A stretch of 64,000 nt of DNA from Rhea pennata (GCF_028389875.1 NC_084666.1:30226308-30290307); one strand, 5' to 3'; shown: positions 1 to 13,300, numbered from the stretch's first letter. Notes: a model not told the origin generated them from the letters alone. Numbers and translations are program-made.

Positions 1-397
1 AGTTTTGTCTATTCCCTTTGCAACGCATGCGGATACAAAGATAATGAGTATATATTATAAGGAGGATTATAAGGAGTAGTAAAATGGAGCAGTTATTTTC
101 AACTGCTTCAAAGACTTCCAACTCCCAATCTTAACATACATGGAAACAACACTAGAGAAGCCTCTGAACACCAAGCCCAACCAGTATGCCTGGACAATCC
201 TGTAATAGGAAAATAAGTAATTTCTTTTAGATAGGTGAAGTACTAAGTATTTCTAAATTTAAAAATATCTGTATCTGAATGAAGACAACAGCCACTTGTC
301 TTGATGAAATAATGCAACCATATCCAAACTTAGACAGAATACAGTCTGAATAGCTACACATTTCTATATGGCTTCCTGTAGAAACCTGGACACTTAC
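1..397 (-). other. AASDH: AASDH intron 3 (partial)
   Basis: This AT-rich sequence lies downstream, in the sense of the minus-strand AASDH gene, of its second coding exon. I see no further AASDH exon here, so the remaining exons must lie beyond the left edge. Confidence 0.6.
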
Positions 398-518
398 GTT
401 TATTTTGTCATTCTCAACAAGAATATATTGAAGATTGCATTTCTTCATGAAGTAGGTGGTTAATATTGGTGGTGTATCTGGATCAACAGGAGAATAGGCA
501 GCTGGAACTTGAAGGATT
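398..518 (-). CDS. AASDH: AASDH coding exon 2 (acyl-CoA synthetase-like N-terminal domain)
   Basis: The exon has 121 nt, with acceptor AG just above 518 and donor GTAAGT just below 398. It completes a glycine codon split from the previous exon, then encodes ILQVPAAYSPVD, a proline-rich stretch, and MKKCNLQYILVENDKIN. This closely follows the vertebrate AASDH N-terminus as I remember it (human ILQVPAAYVPIEPD and MKKCNLKYILVE). AASDH is the adenylation-domain/PQQ-repeat protein related to acyl-CoA synthetases; its role in lysine degradation is uncertain. With the first coding exon it gives 117 codons, and the gene continues off the left edge. Confidence 0.9.
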
Positions 519-3281
519 CTACCAGGATAAAAGTATTACAAATTAAGAAAACTCTAAAGATAAAACCCTTTAAATTTCACTTAAGGTTTCTTTTATACTA
601 CAGTTAGTTTCCAGAGTCAGAAAACTTAGTTAGAACATGACTTTAAATATTCTGTTAGAAATAAAATAGGAAGCAAATTATAAACACTTTTCCCTTCTGT
701 TTTTTTACAGCAAGGAAAAAGCCTAAATCTAGATGAAAATACTCAAATTTCTTCCTGGCCAAGGAGGTTGGTGATGACAAAGGTACCACACTGATGTCAA
801 TGGCACAATGATTTCAAAGCTTCTGTTATTGACTAGAAACAGAAATATACGCTTTTCACTCACAAGTGTAATACATATAAACACATTTTAAAATCTCAAG
901 CTCCACACACTTAGTATATTACCTTTTTGTTCTGACTAGTTTAAAGAGCCCAGCATAAAAAAAATTGGGCAAGTATTATAATTTATTCCCTAACAAATAT
1001 ACAGATGAATATTAAGTATCATTTTAATCTCATTCATTGTGCTTTATATTACAGTGTTTCTTCACATTACTAGTTCATAACAATCACTGATTATGTACTC
1101 CACCTAGTGGCTCAACTTGATAAACACAACTACTTGAATTCATTACACCCCCAAAATCAAAAAAGAGGCAGCAACTAAGACGTGAACAGTTTCCATAAAT
1201 CTTAAACTTTCTTCTTCTTTCTTAAACTTCTAGGTCCCCATGAACAATTAGTGGTATTTCCTCAGTATGACAGTGATTTATCACTGCCATAGTGAAGAGA
1301 TTCAGAACAAAGAACCTGCAGCACTCTGCATAGTCACTGTTAAGTTTAACACACTTAAACAGGCACTGAAACTAGCAACTTCAATTAAAGTGCCTAAGCC
1401 TGCCCTGCTTAAGAGCAATAGCTGTAAGAATCAAAACGCTTTGGTAGTTCCCACTCAGGTAGCAAGGGACCTAAGTAGGTCTCTCATCCAAACTCATGCT
1501 CAAGTAGTGCCAGCTAGGAGGTCAGACCCAGTTGCTCAGGGTTTGATCCAGTCATGTCTTGAAAACCTTCAAGGATGGAGACTTGCACAGCCTCTCTGAG
1601 CAACCTGCTCAGCTCCTGGACTCTCCTCATGGAGGAAAACATTTCCTTACCAGTGAGGAAGTGCCTCAGTTCTTCCAAAGCTTAATGATAACAGCACTTA
1701 CTTTAACAACACTCACTTTAACACAACGGAGCCAGGAAGGGATGTGTGATTCTACAACCACATGCTTAGGCAATCAGCTGCATGATGGACAGAGCAGGTA
1801 AGAGCAGAGGCCAGGGTTTCCAGCATATTTCACTTGCAGAGTAATTTATTTTGCATCATTTTACTGCAGTGTAATATTCACACAAGCACATACTGGAACA
1901 AAGCTTTCCTTTGGGCAAATGGAAGATTCTGATTTACTGAATATAGAGCCATATTATGCATCTGACTCTGTACTATTCCACATAAGCAAAAATTCAACTT
2001 ACAGGGAAGACAGAACCCCATACCAATTGTTAGTCTGGTAGTTCATTACTACTCACTAGTGAATCTCTTGAAGTTTCAGACTCTCAAAGGAGAGGAATAC
2101 AACAAGTGGCCCATCCCTTGGGTAAGTTATGTAAGCCCTCGCTTTACAGGCATTTTTCTGGATTAGGCTTACAGTATGTAGAACACCTACTCAAAATTCC
2201 TAAACCGAATGCTTTGGCAATGTCACCAATATCAGGAAGAGTCAGATGTTCCCGGTCACGTTTAGAAACAAAGTTCTGAAATGCCTAAGCAGCATTCTGT
2301 CCAGACTAGGGAAGACAGCAGTTAGCAGGTGTATCAAAAATTACACCACTGAGTTCAGTGAAATCTCTAGACAGTTTTCTTTTACATCATTAACTTTGTC
2401 TTACATTTTCTTGCACTTCTGTATATTTTAGTCCAGTGTGACAATAGGAAAATACTAATATAGATCATCCCAGTAAGAAGCATGACCACTGTTGTACGTA
2501 TCAGCTCATGAAAATATGGTATGATGCAGGGATTCTATATTGGATCATAAGCTTAATAAATAAAAAAATACATAAAGGATACACACTATAATTAATCTGC
2601 AACAGTAAGATTTTCAAAATTGTGGAGTTTAATACTAGTGTTAATCACAAACATTTCTACTTCTTGGTATTAAATAATCAATGTGTCTTTAATGCTGCAC
2701 TAACAATTACTTTTTCCTATGGTATCTGTAAAAGTTTTGTAATTGTACATCCATTTAGCTTAAAGCATCGAATTTGCTTTCACTATGTGTAACTGTTTTG
2801 CTAGCAAGGTAAGAAGAACATACCAAAATTTGTATACAGAGTTGTTTATGTATGTATTTATTCTGTTAAATCAACTCTATTTTTTAAACAGGCATAACAA
2901 ACACACTAGCCACCAATAATATTTTCAAATATATAAAAATAATTCTAAAATACACTTTTCTTTAAATAGACAGTTTCAGATATTTTGTATCAGTGAACTT
3001 AGGAGTCAAAGAACTTTGGCACAAGCTCTTCAAAAGGTTGTAAACTCTAATAGTGAAGTCTTTTCTTAAAGAAAGCAAGATCCCTATGGCTCTACATGTA
3101 AGCAATACATTCTATTACATTTAAACAACGTAATAAAGGAGAACAGCTGCATTAAAAAAAATCACCTAAGAAGTTATGGTTTGCTTTACTGCGTTTTTGT
3201 TATTATTAAAAATATAAAAAACTCTGAAAATCTGCTTAAAAAAGAGAGAGATAGAGAGAATACAAGCATTCACATTATTAC
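519..3281 (-). other. AASDH: AASDH intron 2
   Basis: AT-rich intron between the two AASDH coding exons. It holds one old CR1 fragment (about 1460-1665) and otherwise only short homopolymer and GA-rich runs near 3240-3262. I see no other gene in it. Confidence 0.7.
1460..1665 (-). mobile_element. CR1 LINE 3'-end fragment, old
   Basis: The segment reads as the reverse complement of the avian CR1 3' region: phrases equivalent to 'gaaaacctccaaggatggagac', 'cacagcctctctg', 'gcaacctg' and 'ctcatgg..gaaaa.tttccttac' occur in the right order. It is strongly diverged and lacks the terminal ATTCTGTG-type repeats, so the boundaries are approximate. It lies in AASDH intron 2 in the same orientation as AASDH. 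Confidence 0.75.
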
Positions 3282-3534
3282 CCTAAGATCCAAGACGGTA
3301 AGTTTACTCCTGGATAGCAGTAAAGACCTATTTCACATTTTCCTCGATGACCGCAGTGCTTCCGAAGGAAAGCTGTTAATTCCACGGCAAGCTTAACTAC
3401 TGTAGCATACGTGTAGGAAGCTGGAGGTCTGCCATTGCACTCATCAAACCAAACCGCTTTTCTCTCGGGATGCAGGCTGGCTGCCTCATTCACCATCGCC
3501 TGAAGAGTCATCGCAGCTGCCTACTCTCAGTCCC
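3282..3534 (-). CDS. AASDH: AASDH first coding exon (start codon at 3511)
   Basis: On the minus strand an acceptor (CCCTTCAG) precedes 3534. A short 5' UTR leads to ATG at 3511-3509, and the donor follows at 3281-3280 (AGG|GTAATA). Coding sequence is 3282-3511, 76 codons plus two bases. It begins MTLQAMVNEAASLHPERKAV and contains WFDECN and IGLYCYPGVNLPSWILG. This matches the N-terminus of vertebrate AASDH (human MTLQELVHKAAS and IGLYCQPGIDLPSWILG from memory). The start is supported by that match and by the splice site only 23 bases upstream, which implies a separate non-coding first exon in the CpG island. Confidence 0.92.
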
Positions 3535-3691
3535 CTGAAGGGTAACAGATCAGACCGTGTTATCACCGCCTAGTTTTTAATATTTAGTCAGATGACATAA
3601 GGACTGCACAAGAAGGGCATTTCTCACTGGGCGCGTGACAGGCGGCGCACAGCCTGACCACAGCACCCCATATCGCTAAAATGCCCGCACC

Positions 3692-4270
3692 TGATACTGC
3701 CCTCCCGCTCCCGCCGTCCCGGGACGGGACTGCACCAGATCCCCAGCAAGAGCAGGCGGCACCGCACACCCTCGCCACGCTCAACCCCGCCGTTTCCACC
3801 GCCCCGCCGGCCGTTACGGCGCGGCCCAACGGCCGCAGCAGGTGCAGGGGGCACGCGCCGCCATACCGCCACCTCAGGCGCGCCGAGCACCAACCCCCAT
3901 CACCGCGCTCTGCCCGCCGCCGCCGCTCCAATACCGCGCTCCTGATTGGCTAGCCCGACTCTGCCGGCAGCCCGGTCTCCACGTTAGCCAATAGCCGCCG
4001 CGCTCCCTTCGAGCACAGCCGAGCTGCGCCTGCGCCGCCGCTGCCCTGTGCCAGGCCGCGCCATTGTTTTCTCTGGGGAGGAAAAGCCGCGAGAGCCCTC
4101 GGAAGCTCCCCATCTTCCTGGCAACTCTTAAGGCATGATGAAAGCGGATGAAACAAACCTGCGGGCCGAGATGAAGGGCAAAGCCCATCGCTTCTGTCGC
4201 AAAGCCGCCACCGCCCCCTCCCCTTCCGGGGAGATGGTACGGCCCAGCGGCGGGGTGGAGGCCTGACGTC
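3692..4270 (-). other. AASDH: Likely AASDH 5' UTR exon 1 region
   Basis: The first coding exon begins with an acceptor, so a non-coding leader exon must lie upstream within the GC-rich block. A possible donor is TCAG|GTGCGG, with its GT at 3691-3690, which would make 3692 the exon end. The transcription start is not visible; it is placed loosely upstream among the CCAAT, NRF1-like and CRE sites. The long open frames across this block on both strands are composition artefacts of high GC. Confidence 0.4.
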
Positions 4271-4271
4271 A
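4264..4271. promoter_or_regulatory. Consensus cAMP-response element (TGACGTCA)
   Basis: Perfect 8-bp palindromic CREB/ATF site inside the AASDH CpG island. Function in this setting is inferred. Confidence 0.6.
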
Positions 4272-4333
4272 TGTCCGCGGAGTGCGCGCGGCTGCGGTTG
4301 GCTGTCGGGGGCGGGGCGGCTGTGTGTGGCGCC

Positions 4334-4381
4334 GCTCGCGGCCGTTGGAGCGCCGCCGCTCGCGGCCGTTGGAGCGCCGCC
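4334..4381. repeat. 24-bp tandem duplication in the AASDH promoter
   Basis: Two identical adjacent 24-bp copies (4334-4357 and 4358-4381), each containing GCGGCCGTTGGAGCGCCG. This is a recent-looking duplication of promoter sequence. Confidence 0.9.
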
Positions 4382-4828
4382 GCGGGGAGTGGGGCGCGAG
4401 TTTCCCATCGGGGCTGCTCCCCGCCAGCTGGGTTTTAAACGTGTCCGCGGGAGTGGAGGTTAACGGGGGTAAGGTTTGGGGCTGGGCGCCGATGATTCAG
4501 GACACACAATGATTTTTTCCGTATTCGAGTGCTCTGTGAAGATTACTTTATTCAAGAAACCTTAGGCACATACTGCCGGCAGATGCAGTAAAGCAATGGT
4601 ATGACTACGAGAAAATCGGTTAACAACCATTTTTAATATTACATATGGGAGAAGTTAGACGTTAGCTTTCTATTGTCATATTTTTAAAATAATTTAGCAC
4701 AGGTGCATAGTGGTAACAGCAGAAATTGCTTCACAGTAAAACATTAAAATAATTCAAATAGTGACACCTAAAGCCAGAAGGATTTTCTCCCTCAAAATAC
4801 TCAAGCATGTGTTTATCTTGCTGTAAAT

Positions 4829-4912
4829 CTGCTGCCTAAAAGTCATGCTATGTAAATTTGCAGGTTTTTGAAAGGTGCTTTTCCATTTCAACTAGTGGTT
4901 TATGGTGCAAGA
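4829..4912. repeat. Copy A of a diverged direct repeat in the PPAT 3' UTR
   Basis: This stretch (TCTGCTGC..TAAATTTGCAGG..GAAAGGTGCTTTTCCATTTCA) is repeated about 1.2 kb away at 6036-6122 in the same orientation with roughly 80% identity by eye. Confidence 0.75.
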
Positions 4913-6035
4913 AAGATTCATTGTGTAAGAAAAATTAAAAGGGGCCTGATAACCTGAAGCATAAATCCAGTTGTCAATGAATAAAATGACCTATCTCCCC
5001 TTTAAATTCTGGCTTTAAAAATACATATACTAAAAATTACACATGTAGTGTGTTTAAAAATTACAGTGCCTACAGTAACAGACTCTTCGTAATTTCACAT
5101 GCATTATATGGAGGAAAAAAGGCATCAGGAATTTTCTTACTGAAATCAGAATTGTGCCAGCTAATGCTTGAATCACATTTAAACACTTACTGCCTCTCTT
5201 AAAAATAACTCTTCTTGTTAACATATCAAGGGGTATTTGCCTAACTTTTATTTGCAGACTCTTCTGTAAACAATTTGAGAAAATTCTGCTTGCAACCTTG
5301 GGTAAAACATTTGTGTGGGTTTTTATCTTGAGTAGTAAAGGCTCCTCACACACGTATGTAACCACAAGTGCTTGACTTACCCTTTCTTTTGAAAGATTTG
5401 CTTTTGGAGGGTAGGAAAGATGAAAGGGGAAAAATATTAATGACAGCTTTTCTGTTTTCCTAAACTCCTTCCTGATTAATGTGGAAGAGGGGACAGTCAG
5501 AATAACTGCACCAACTTCTCTTTTGCACAGTTTATTTTCAGAATGAATGTTATGCTTCTATTAAACAAATTTACTAATTTGACAGAGAAGATCCACATAC
5601 ATCTCCCCATATGGAGATCAGGGCTTTGGAGAGGAACACAGTAAACAACCTGATTCTTACTAAAATCTAGATTCTCCCATCAGCTTAGCTGCAGGTAGGT
5701 TTTGATTTCACCTGCATAAGGCTTAAATCTTGAGGTCAGTGTAATTTACTTAACATCCTTTCTTAAACTGGGACTTCTGTTTTGTGATTGAGCATCAGCA
5801 ACAGTTGCTACAAATCCCAGATAAGAAAGCACTCTTCTGACCTTAATGACCAGGACTGTAATTCTCAACTAAATCTCTTAAACTTACATTTTTCTCTTTT
5901 TGCTTTTTTGTAAAAGGAATCAGGAACAACTATAAGGCCAAAATAAAGAATATTAAATAGAAAATCTAAAATTAAGTTGCTGGTATTCAGTGAAAAAAAT
6001 GAGGTATACAAAATATTTTTACAATTGTGCGTGCC

Positions 6036-6122
6036 TCTGCTGCATAAAAAAATCTTGCTGTTTAAATTTGCAAGTTTTTAAAAAGGTGCTTTTTCATTTC
6101 AGCTAATAGTTCATTTTGCAAG
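6036..6122. repeat. Copy B of a diverged direct repeat in the PPAT 3' UTR
   Basis: This stretch (TCTGCTGC..TAAATTTGCAAG..AAAAGGTGCTTTTTCATTTCA) pairs with copy A at 4829-4912. It matches no mobile element I recognise. Confidence 0.75.
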
Positions 6123-7198
6123 TGATCTTCATCGGTACAAATAACTATAATTGTGACCAATTAAAAAATACAATGCATTCAACTCCTAATCGTTCTTCAA
6201 AACTTTTTAAAAACATTTATATTTTCTATGTGACAGCAGTACTGTAGCAAAATAAGAGTATACCCAAAATATGAGTTATATCCTAAGTTGATATATCATC
6301 ATACTTACTGTTAAGCAAGTACAGTAATTTTATTTTTGATTTTACATTGAAGGTTGACATACAAAAAAGCACACCGAGCATTAGCCCAGCAGAATTTTGG
6401 GGGCTTTATCCTGGAGAAAATCTAATGTCACAGGGAATATAAAATCTCTGTCAGTGCCAGGTATTTTTCTCCTTCCACATTCTATTAGCAATTAGTAAAA
6501 GCACCCAAAGATAATGCAATGACAGTGGACTTAAAAAAAAAAAAAAAAAAAATGAACACATAAAACTAGAGAGCTGAACATTTGGCTGAACATTTCCCTG
6601 AGTCTTTAATTTTTAAAATCATGCTACGCATCATGTGCACAGAATCTGGACATTTACTAATTACAAAAGGCTTGTTAATAAGGACTACTTAGCTATACAT
6701 GCAAAAGTTAGGTACGTCTAGTCTTAAAAAAAAAAATGCAAGAACTGCTGAGGAAGCAATTTGACTTCAGAATCTCGTATTTTTACTTCACATACCTTTT
6801 CATTAAGACTTTGATAATTTGAAATTTTACCACATGATCCATGATTTGTATATGTGAACAGGTCTAATGGGGGTAATCTTACTTTCAGGGCAAGACTGAA
6901 CCAAAAAACTCTGGGACACCTCCATAATTAAAAACACTTTGGCTTTTAAATTATTTTTTGAGAAAACAGAATGCACAACTGTGCATCACAAACTATATGA
7001 TTTTGTATTTTTATCTTATATAGTTTTCATCACCACCACACACTTTCTCTAAGTCCGTAAAGACATATTTTAGTAACAGTAGTTAGATGTAATAAGCTTT
7101 TAAGTATTACCTAAAATGGAGGAAGACTAATAGTAAAACGGCATCTTTGAAAAATTTCTGTTCAGCAACAGATGAACTGAAGTTCATCCACTAAAAAT

Positions 7199-7374
7199 TC
7201 ACCATTCCAGCTCTACAGGATACTCTCCAGTAAGACATGCTGTGCAATGACCAATCTTTCCAGCACGTGACTTCTGTGTTTTAAGGCTGTTCTCACTCTC
7301 TTTCCTTGCTTTGATGCTTTCTTGCACTGATGATACCAGCCCTTCCACAGAAAGATAAACAACACTGTCTGCTC
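7199..7374 (-). CDS. PPAT: PPAT exon 11 (C-terminus and stop)
   Basis: 176 nt encoding [19 protein letters not shown], a lysine- and serine-rich linker, and the terminal [17 protein letters not shown] with the last two cluster cysteines (496 and 499); TGA at 7201-7199. Confidence 0.97.
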
Positions 7375-10300
7375 CTAGAAGAAATAAAGAATTCACTAAT
7401 TAAAAGCTGCAGTATTGTAGTAAATGCAACATTCTTTGGAAATGCAGTCACATTATTGTATGGAATGCAGGATGGATCAGCTTCCCTGAAGAGAATGGTC
7501 ATCAGGTAATAAGCATTGTCCTTCTCAAGTTCTTTGTAAGGGAGCAGCCTCACTCAAATCTAGATAAAAGGTTCTGAGCTGAGAACCACAGTTTGTAAAA
7601 ATGGAAACAAAATCCAAATGCATATCAAGACTCTCGGAACCCCTGTATTTTCACATTTTATTTCAAGTCAGGAGACAGATGTATGCTTGTGTTGCTTCTC
7701 AAACAGAACAACCAGGACTACTCCTTACTGGAACTTGGGGGAAGAGAAGATCATCATGTTAAAACAATAGAGTTCATGTGAATGTTCTAGCAATAGGAGA
7801 TTTTGATAGCTTTTTCACTTTATTACTTTTCTATCATATACTAATTAATTTGTGAATAATTCTCAAAAGTGAAATCCTAGAAACCTGAAATATTTCAACA
7901 TGACATGATCATTGTTCTGGGGAAAAGGACTTAAAAAAGACAGGAACTCATTGCAAGATTAGGAAGTGAGAGGAAGTATTTACAGAAGAAATCTGAGTTA
8001 AAAGTCTTGAAACACACCTATATTCTTACACCATTTTTTAAAGTATTTTTTTGAGAACAGTGTAGCATATAGCACATCTCCTTACTTACAAGCCATCTCC
8101 TACCTTCTATTTCAGATAGCCTGATAAAGAACATATTATTTAATGCATCACAAGCAACATAAGCTGTTGGTTCTTTTTTGCCGCTGCAAACATGACTTAT
8201 TCTAAAGATTCAAAAATGTTATTTAATATTCTTTTGCTAGTTTCAATTTTCATTTCTTTCACAGTGAAATATGCAATGCCATTAAAGTTATTTACATAAA
8301 TTCTAAATCTGTAGAAAAATCAGCAGGTGTTTACAAATTGAGAGTATATTATTACGCATATCTTAAAGCTGATTAGCTCTCCATTTTAAGACAGATTTTC
8401 ACGACTTCTATTTGATTTGTGATATTTTGCTTACAACAGCTCATCATTGTAAATCTTCTGGGAAACTCCTCAATGATCAGAAACTTGTGTTATCACACTT
8501 TATTTGTAACCTGTGTTTAAACAATTGTTCTAACGCTTTCCATTATTCAGAGAAGCATAATCCACAAACAGTGTTTTTTTAAAAATATGTCGCTGAATTG
8601 GTGTGACCCACAGGGAACACACAGTGTGGAAATATATGTCAAATTAATGATATTTTTGTCAGTTTTGCCACTGTAGCTTTGATGTGTTTTTCTTTATTTT
8701 GAGGTACACAATAAATTACCTGTAAGTGAAAACTCTCAGAAAAGTAGCATTTACCTATATAGTTTGCAAGGTCATGAAATTCAGGTCTGTTAGCAATGAG
8801 TTCTTCTTTCGTTGGAATATTTATTCCCATGTAACAAGGAAATCTTATGGGAGGTGAAGCCACACGGATATGCACCTGAATAAAGATACAGTTTAAAACC
8901 AGACTGCTGTGAGCAGAAAGTCAGTGGATCATAACACAACAGCAGATAGAAACATCCCAGTTCTGCAACATGAAGAAAAACCCCACTATCTACAAGTCAT
9001 AGAAGGGCTAAAGGTAAGATAAAGTTATTTTCAGATGTCAAAACGTTAAGAGAGAGAAAGACATTTTTAGAATTATTTTTTACGATATTTCCCAATGTTA
9101 TTAAGAAGTCCTATTCTGATTTTGCTTTTCTTCTGTGGCCTTCAATCCTTGCTGCACATGCTTGCAGTTTACAAAGTCAGAACATTTTTGCTCCAGTGAC
9201 ACAGACTTGCGCATTCTATTTCAAATATAAATCAGTTAAAAGAGAACAATGATGTTATGGAGGATTACAGCAAATGCTTGTTTATATCAGTAAGTAGTTG
9301 TACTTACCACAGTGCTACAAGTCACACAAATGGCAGGAATACAACACTAATAACTGTTTTTTTGATACTAATCATTTTTCTATTTTCTTTGTCAGTCATT
9401 TTTTTGTAAGTGAAGACCTATTCCCCTCTCCTTCATCTCCTAAAAATCTGTCATAGAAAAACTTTTCAAACTGTCATCATAATAAACACATACTAACCAT
9501 TATTTTTGTATACTTGATCTTTTAAATAAGAAAACAACATACGGTATAAATTAAGATAAAACCTTGTTCTTCACCTTCCCAACAATCTTGTACTTATTAT
9601 AGTGATTGAAAGTGCACTTACCTCTTTAGCTCCAGATTCCCTTAGTAGCTTTATTATGGGTGAAATGGTATTGCCTCTCACAATTGAATCATCAATGATA
9701 ACCACTCGCTTGCCTTTAAAATTGTCAGACAGAACTCCAAACTTTTTTGCAACGCCAAGCTGCCTTAACCTCATATTTGGCTGGATAAAAGTTCTTCCTA
9801 CATACCGATTTTTACAGAGTACTTCAACATACGGTAGTCCACACTATAAACAGGAGACAGTTAAAATAGAATTAATACCTATAAAACTAGTTGTTCTTAG
9901 TTGCTGTTTTTTAAAGCAACCTTAGGACTTAGTATAACTTTACAGTAACCAAAAAGCACTGAAAAAGTTTGAAATACCTTAATACAGTAGAATAAAGACA
10001 GAAATCCTAGTGCAGATGACTCCATGGGAATACAAAACTTTGACAAGACAACACTCAAATGGGCAATGCCATAAAATTCCATTAATATGCTTACATAAAG
10101 AAGTAAGTTTAAATACCCTTGAAAAAATAGGCATCGACAAGGTATACCTTTTGAGCGTAACCAAGAGCTGCTGGGGTTGCAGACTCCGGAACAGTGCTGA
10201 CCAGGTCTGCTTCCACAGGTGCTTCAATAGCAAGTTGTTGACCACATCTTCTCCTGACTGAATACACCATCTGACCTAAGAACAGCAAGAAATATTTTTC

Positions 10301-13300
10301 CCTGCCACACATAATTTAGATTTCCTCTTAGTTTGCTGTATAAATTTCTGAGGCAAATTGTAGGTCCAGAAGTCAGTGAGAAAAGCTCCAGAACTAATAA
10401 AGTCATTCATATAAAGTCAATTTTTATTTCCTTTCATAATGCTCTAATCTAACATTTACATTCATATAACTACACGGAGGAAAAAATCCAGTTTGCCTTA
10501 ACCAGGTAACTAAAAGTCTTGTTGATGTTACAAAATATATTTACAGGAATAAAGACGTAGAAATAATGCCTGCATATTTGTAATGTGTGTATTCTATTTT
10601 TACATTGTTTCTTAAGCAGACATCCTTAGTGCAGTCATCCTAGATTCTGCCCACCTTGCACTTTGATTCAATTCACAAACTTCACCTCAAATTTGTTAAG
10701 GGGATAAGAGTCTTCAGAAGCTTTTAAGGTCTTAAAATCTTTGCAACATGGGAGGGAAACGAAGGTCTTATGGTGAGTTGAGGCATGGCAAATCATACAG
10801 CAACAGTAATAAGCAATAGGAGACAAAAGTCAAAACACTGAAGGATAACAGGCTCAGGAAAGATAAAAGGATTTGGGGAAAACTTTTTTTGTGGGGAGCT
10901 GTGTGGTACCAATAGAAGCATGTCCACAGACAGCAAAGCAGAGCTTGTCATGTGCAAGAGTCATGGCTAATACCTTGGCACTAGGACAATTTTAATAATG
11001 GACTGATGTCTCAAGTACTTAGATAATGCATGGATAATGGATAGTGCACATGTAGTAAAAGCATCTTCGTGAAGTAATCCTTTCTTGCAAAGAAAACACC
11101 AAGATAAAGCTGTTCTTCAAATTCTGTTTCATAGTTTCAAAAAGTTTCTAAAGTCTCACAGTTTTAAGGGATATTGTCTCTACCTTGAGTCATCTTTGGG
11201 GCTCTTCTTTTCATCCTTTCTGTAACGCTATGCAGACAATACTTCACCAGGGTCATATACACAGACAGGAATGGGAAGCTGATGTTATATGCACCTCCTG
11301 AGTTTCATGTCCCCAAGAGCTGCACCAACCCTTTCTGTTGAAGCCCTGTTCTGGAAGCTCATATTCAGTGCTACCCTACTGTGATCACAGATACTTTCCA
11401 GAGTCCTTGTTTTCCAGGATATGATCTGCCATTGCCTAGGGAAGAGCTATGTACCTCACAGCTTTTTACCTTCAAAGATACTGTCTGGTCTTGCAAAATA
11501 AACATATTCAAAGATGCAGAATGCTGATGGATCTCCCTCAGGTCTTGGTACAACATCTAGTGTTTGGACCTCATACCTGGATATTTTCACAATCTCACCA
11601 GGAAGGACCTCACGATAGTACCTGGAAAGATACATACATAACATTTATAAATGTCCTTAACCTGAATGATAGTTTTAAAACATAAGTAGATGCAATTGAA
11701 AGGAAAAATATTTTTGAACATCCTAATAATGCCAGCTGGCTACTGTCTTAGAATTTGACCTACACTGTTTAACACACCAAGACAAGTGACCATTACTAAG
11801 AAGTCTGAATTAATAGCTGAAAGCAGTAAATTACTACTCCTAGTATGAGATAATTAAGGTATTCTTCCTCTATGTTAGATGCAGTCTAGTACAAGCTTAA
11901 CTGAGAGTAAATATACTTAAATCATTTAGTCCTGGATCAGTATTAGAGCCATTTTTCTGGGGAAGCTAATAAGCATAAAAGCAATACAATACCATGATCT
12001 AGAATAAAAATGGGAGATTAAAAAAAAAAAAAAAAACCCTGCCACAGAAGCCAATAGCTAGTGAAATAACTGCCTAATGGTGACAGACAGCTAACCTCAA
12101 ATGAAGTAAAATTGAGTAGAAACTGAGAAGAAAAACTGAAATTCTGTCATCTGAAGAAATATGGAAAAATTGTATCAGGTATATTAAGCATTTTTCTAGA
12201 TCCTTTAATGATCTAGATGGGTAATGATTAAGGTGGGTATTCTAACATTTTTCTTCTATATTCTACATCTTTATTCAATTCAATGCCTTCTTTCCTTTCT
12301 CAAGAAGAAAACTAACATTTTGTGAAACAGCATTTTCTACTGTAGCAGTAGAAATCGCAATAAACATCTTCATTGAAAATACACATCTTGATCTTGCTAT
12401 GCGTACTTTAAAGTAGCAGGATCTAAACCTGCAGATTAAAAATAGACAGATAGATAGATAGATAAGTTAGATAGATTGGCTGTTGCCAATAATTAATTCC
12501 TATGCAGATATGGTAGGAGTTACCACAAAAGAACACTGGATAACACAGCTACAATAAAACGCCATCAAATGGAAGAGAAGGTTACAGAAGTGCAGTCGTG
12601 TTGTTTTCTGTTTTTGCTTTACATTTCTTTTAACTTTATGGTTGTGGTTTTAATGCAGCTTTGCCCTGGTTTTGATCTAAGGAGAATCCAATTTTATTTA
12701 ATATCCATTTTTTTTAAAAAAAAAAATCTGATTAGCAATTTGAATAGACTTCCTCACAATCATTCTTACTTTAATTAAGTTCTATTTCACAGTTGTCTTC
12801 CATTCACAGACTTTCAAAGATATCTTTTTGTCCAGATAAAGTGCCTTAATGCCTTAAGGGAAAGTATCCCGTAGCAAGAGAGTTAATGTGAATGACATCT
12901 CACCCATCTACTGTAGGTCTGTCCACATAAAAACAGTTTCAAGGGCCTGTCACATTTTTAACATCAGGAAGCTGGCTTGTCAGACAGCGTATTCTACAGC
13001 TGAGGTTCAGTCTGTGAGCTAAACTGTAATCTTTTCACAGAATTACAGAATGGTTGAAGTTGGAAGGGACCTCTGGAGATCATCTAGTCCAACCCCCACG
13101 TGCAAGCAGGGTCACCGAGAGCAGGTTGGACAGGGTTGCATCCAGGCAGGTATTGAGTATCTCCAGAGAAGGAGACTCCACAAACCCTCTGGGCGACCTG
13201 TTCCAGTGCTCTGTCACGCTCATTCTCCGTAGCTGAAGTATTTTGTACTATGACAATCCTACCATAAACTAGGCTAACTTTAAAAATTTTTATGGGTTTA

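Larger units (their letters stand above)
3600..4450. promoter_or_regulatory. AASDH: CpG-island promoter of AASDH
   Basis: This 0.85-kb block is rich in CpG and sharply distinct from the AT-rich flanks. Visible elements are CCAAT boxes (GATTGG near 3942, CCAAT near 3987), an NRF1-like TGCGCCTGCGC at 4025-4035, and a perfect CRE palindrome TGACGTCA at 4264-4271. A 24-bp GC-rich unit is also present twice in tandem at 4334-4381. No TATA box is evident. It sits just past the PPAT 3' end and upstream of the AASDH start codon, as expected for a housekeeping promoter. Confidence 0.8.
4520..7198 (-). other. PPAT: PPAT 3' UTR and polyadenylation region
   Basis: The PPAT stop codon is at 7199-7201. 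Below it the sequence is AT-rich with no further coding exon. Minus-strand AATAAA signals (TTTATT on the plus strand) occur at 6329-6334, 5531-5536 and 4547-4552. The last is followed on the minus strand by a GU-rich run near 4500, so the longest 3' UTR would be about 2.7 kb and end just before the AASDH CpG island. Which signal is used cannot be told from sequence. Confidence 0.6.

Noticed and set aside
3584..4512. Open frames of 76-152 codons over the AASDH promoter
   Set aside because: Same GC artefact; composition is Arg/Pro/Gly/Ala-rich and there is no recognisable domain.
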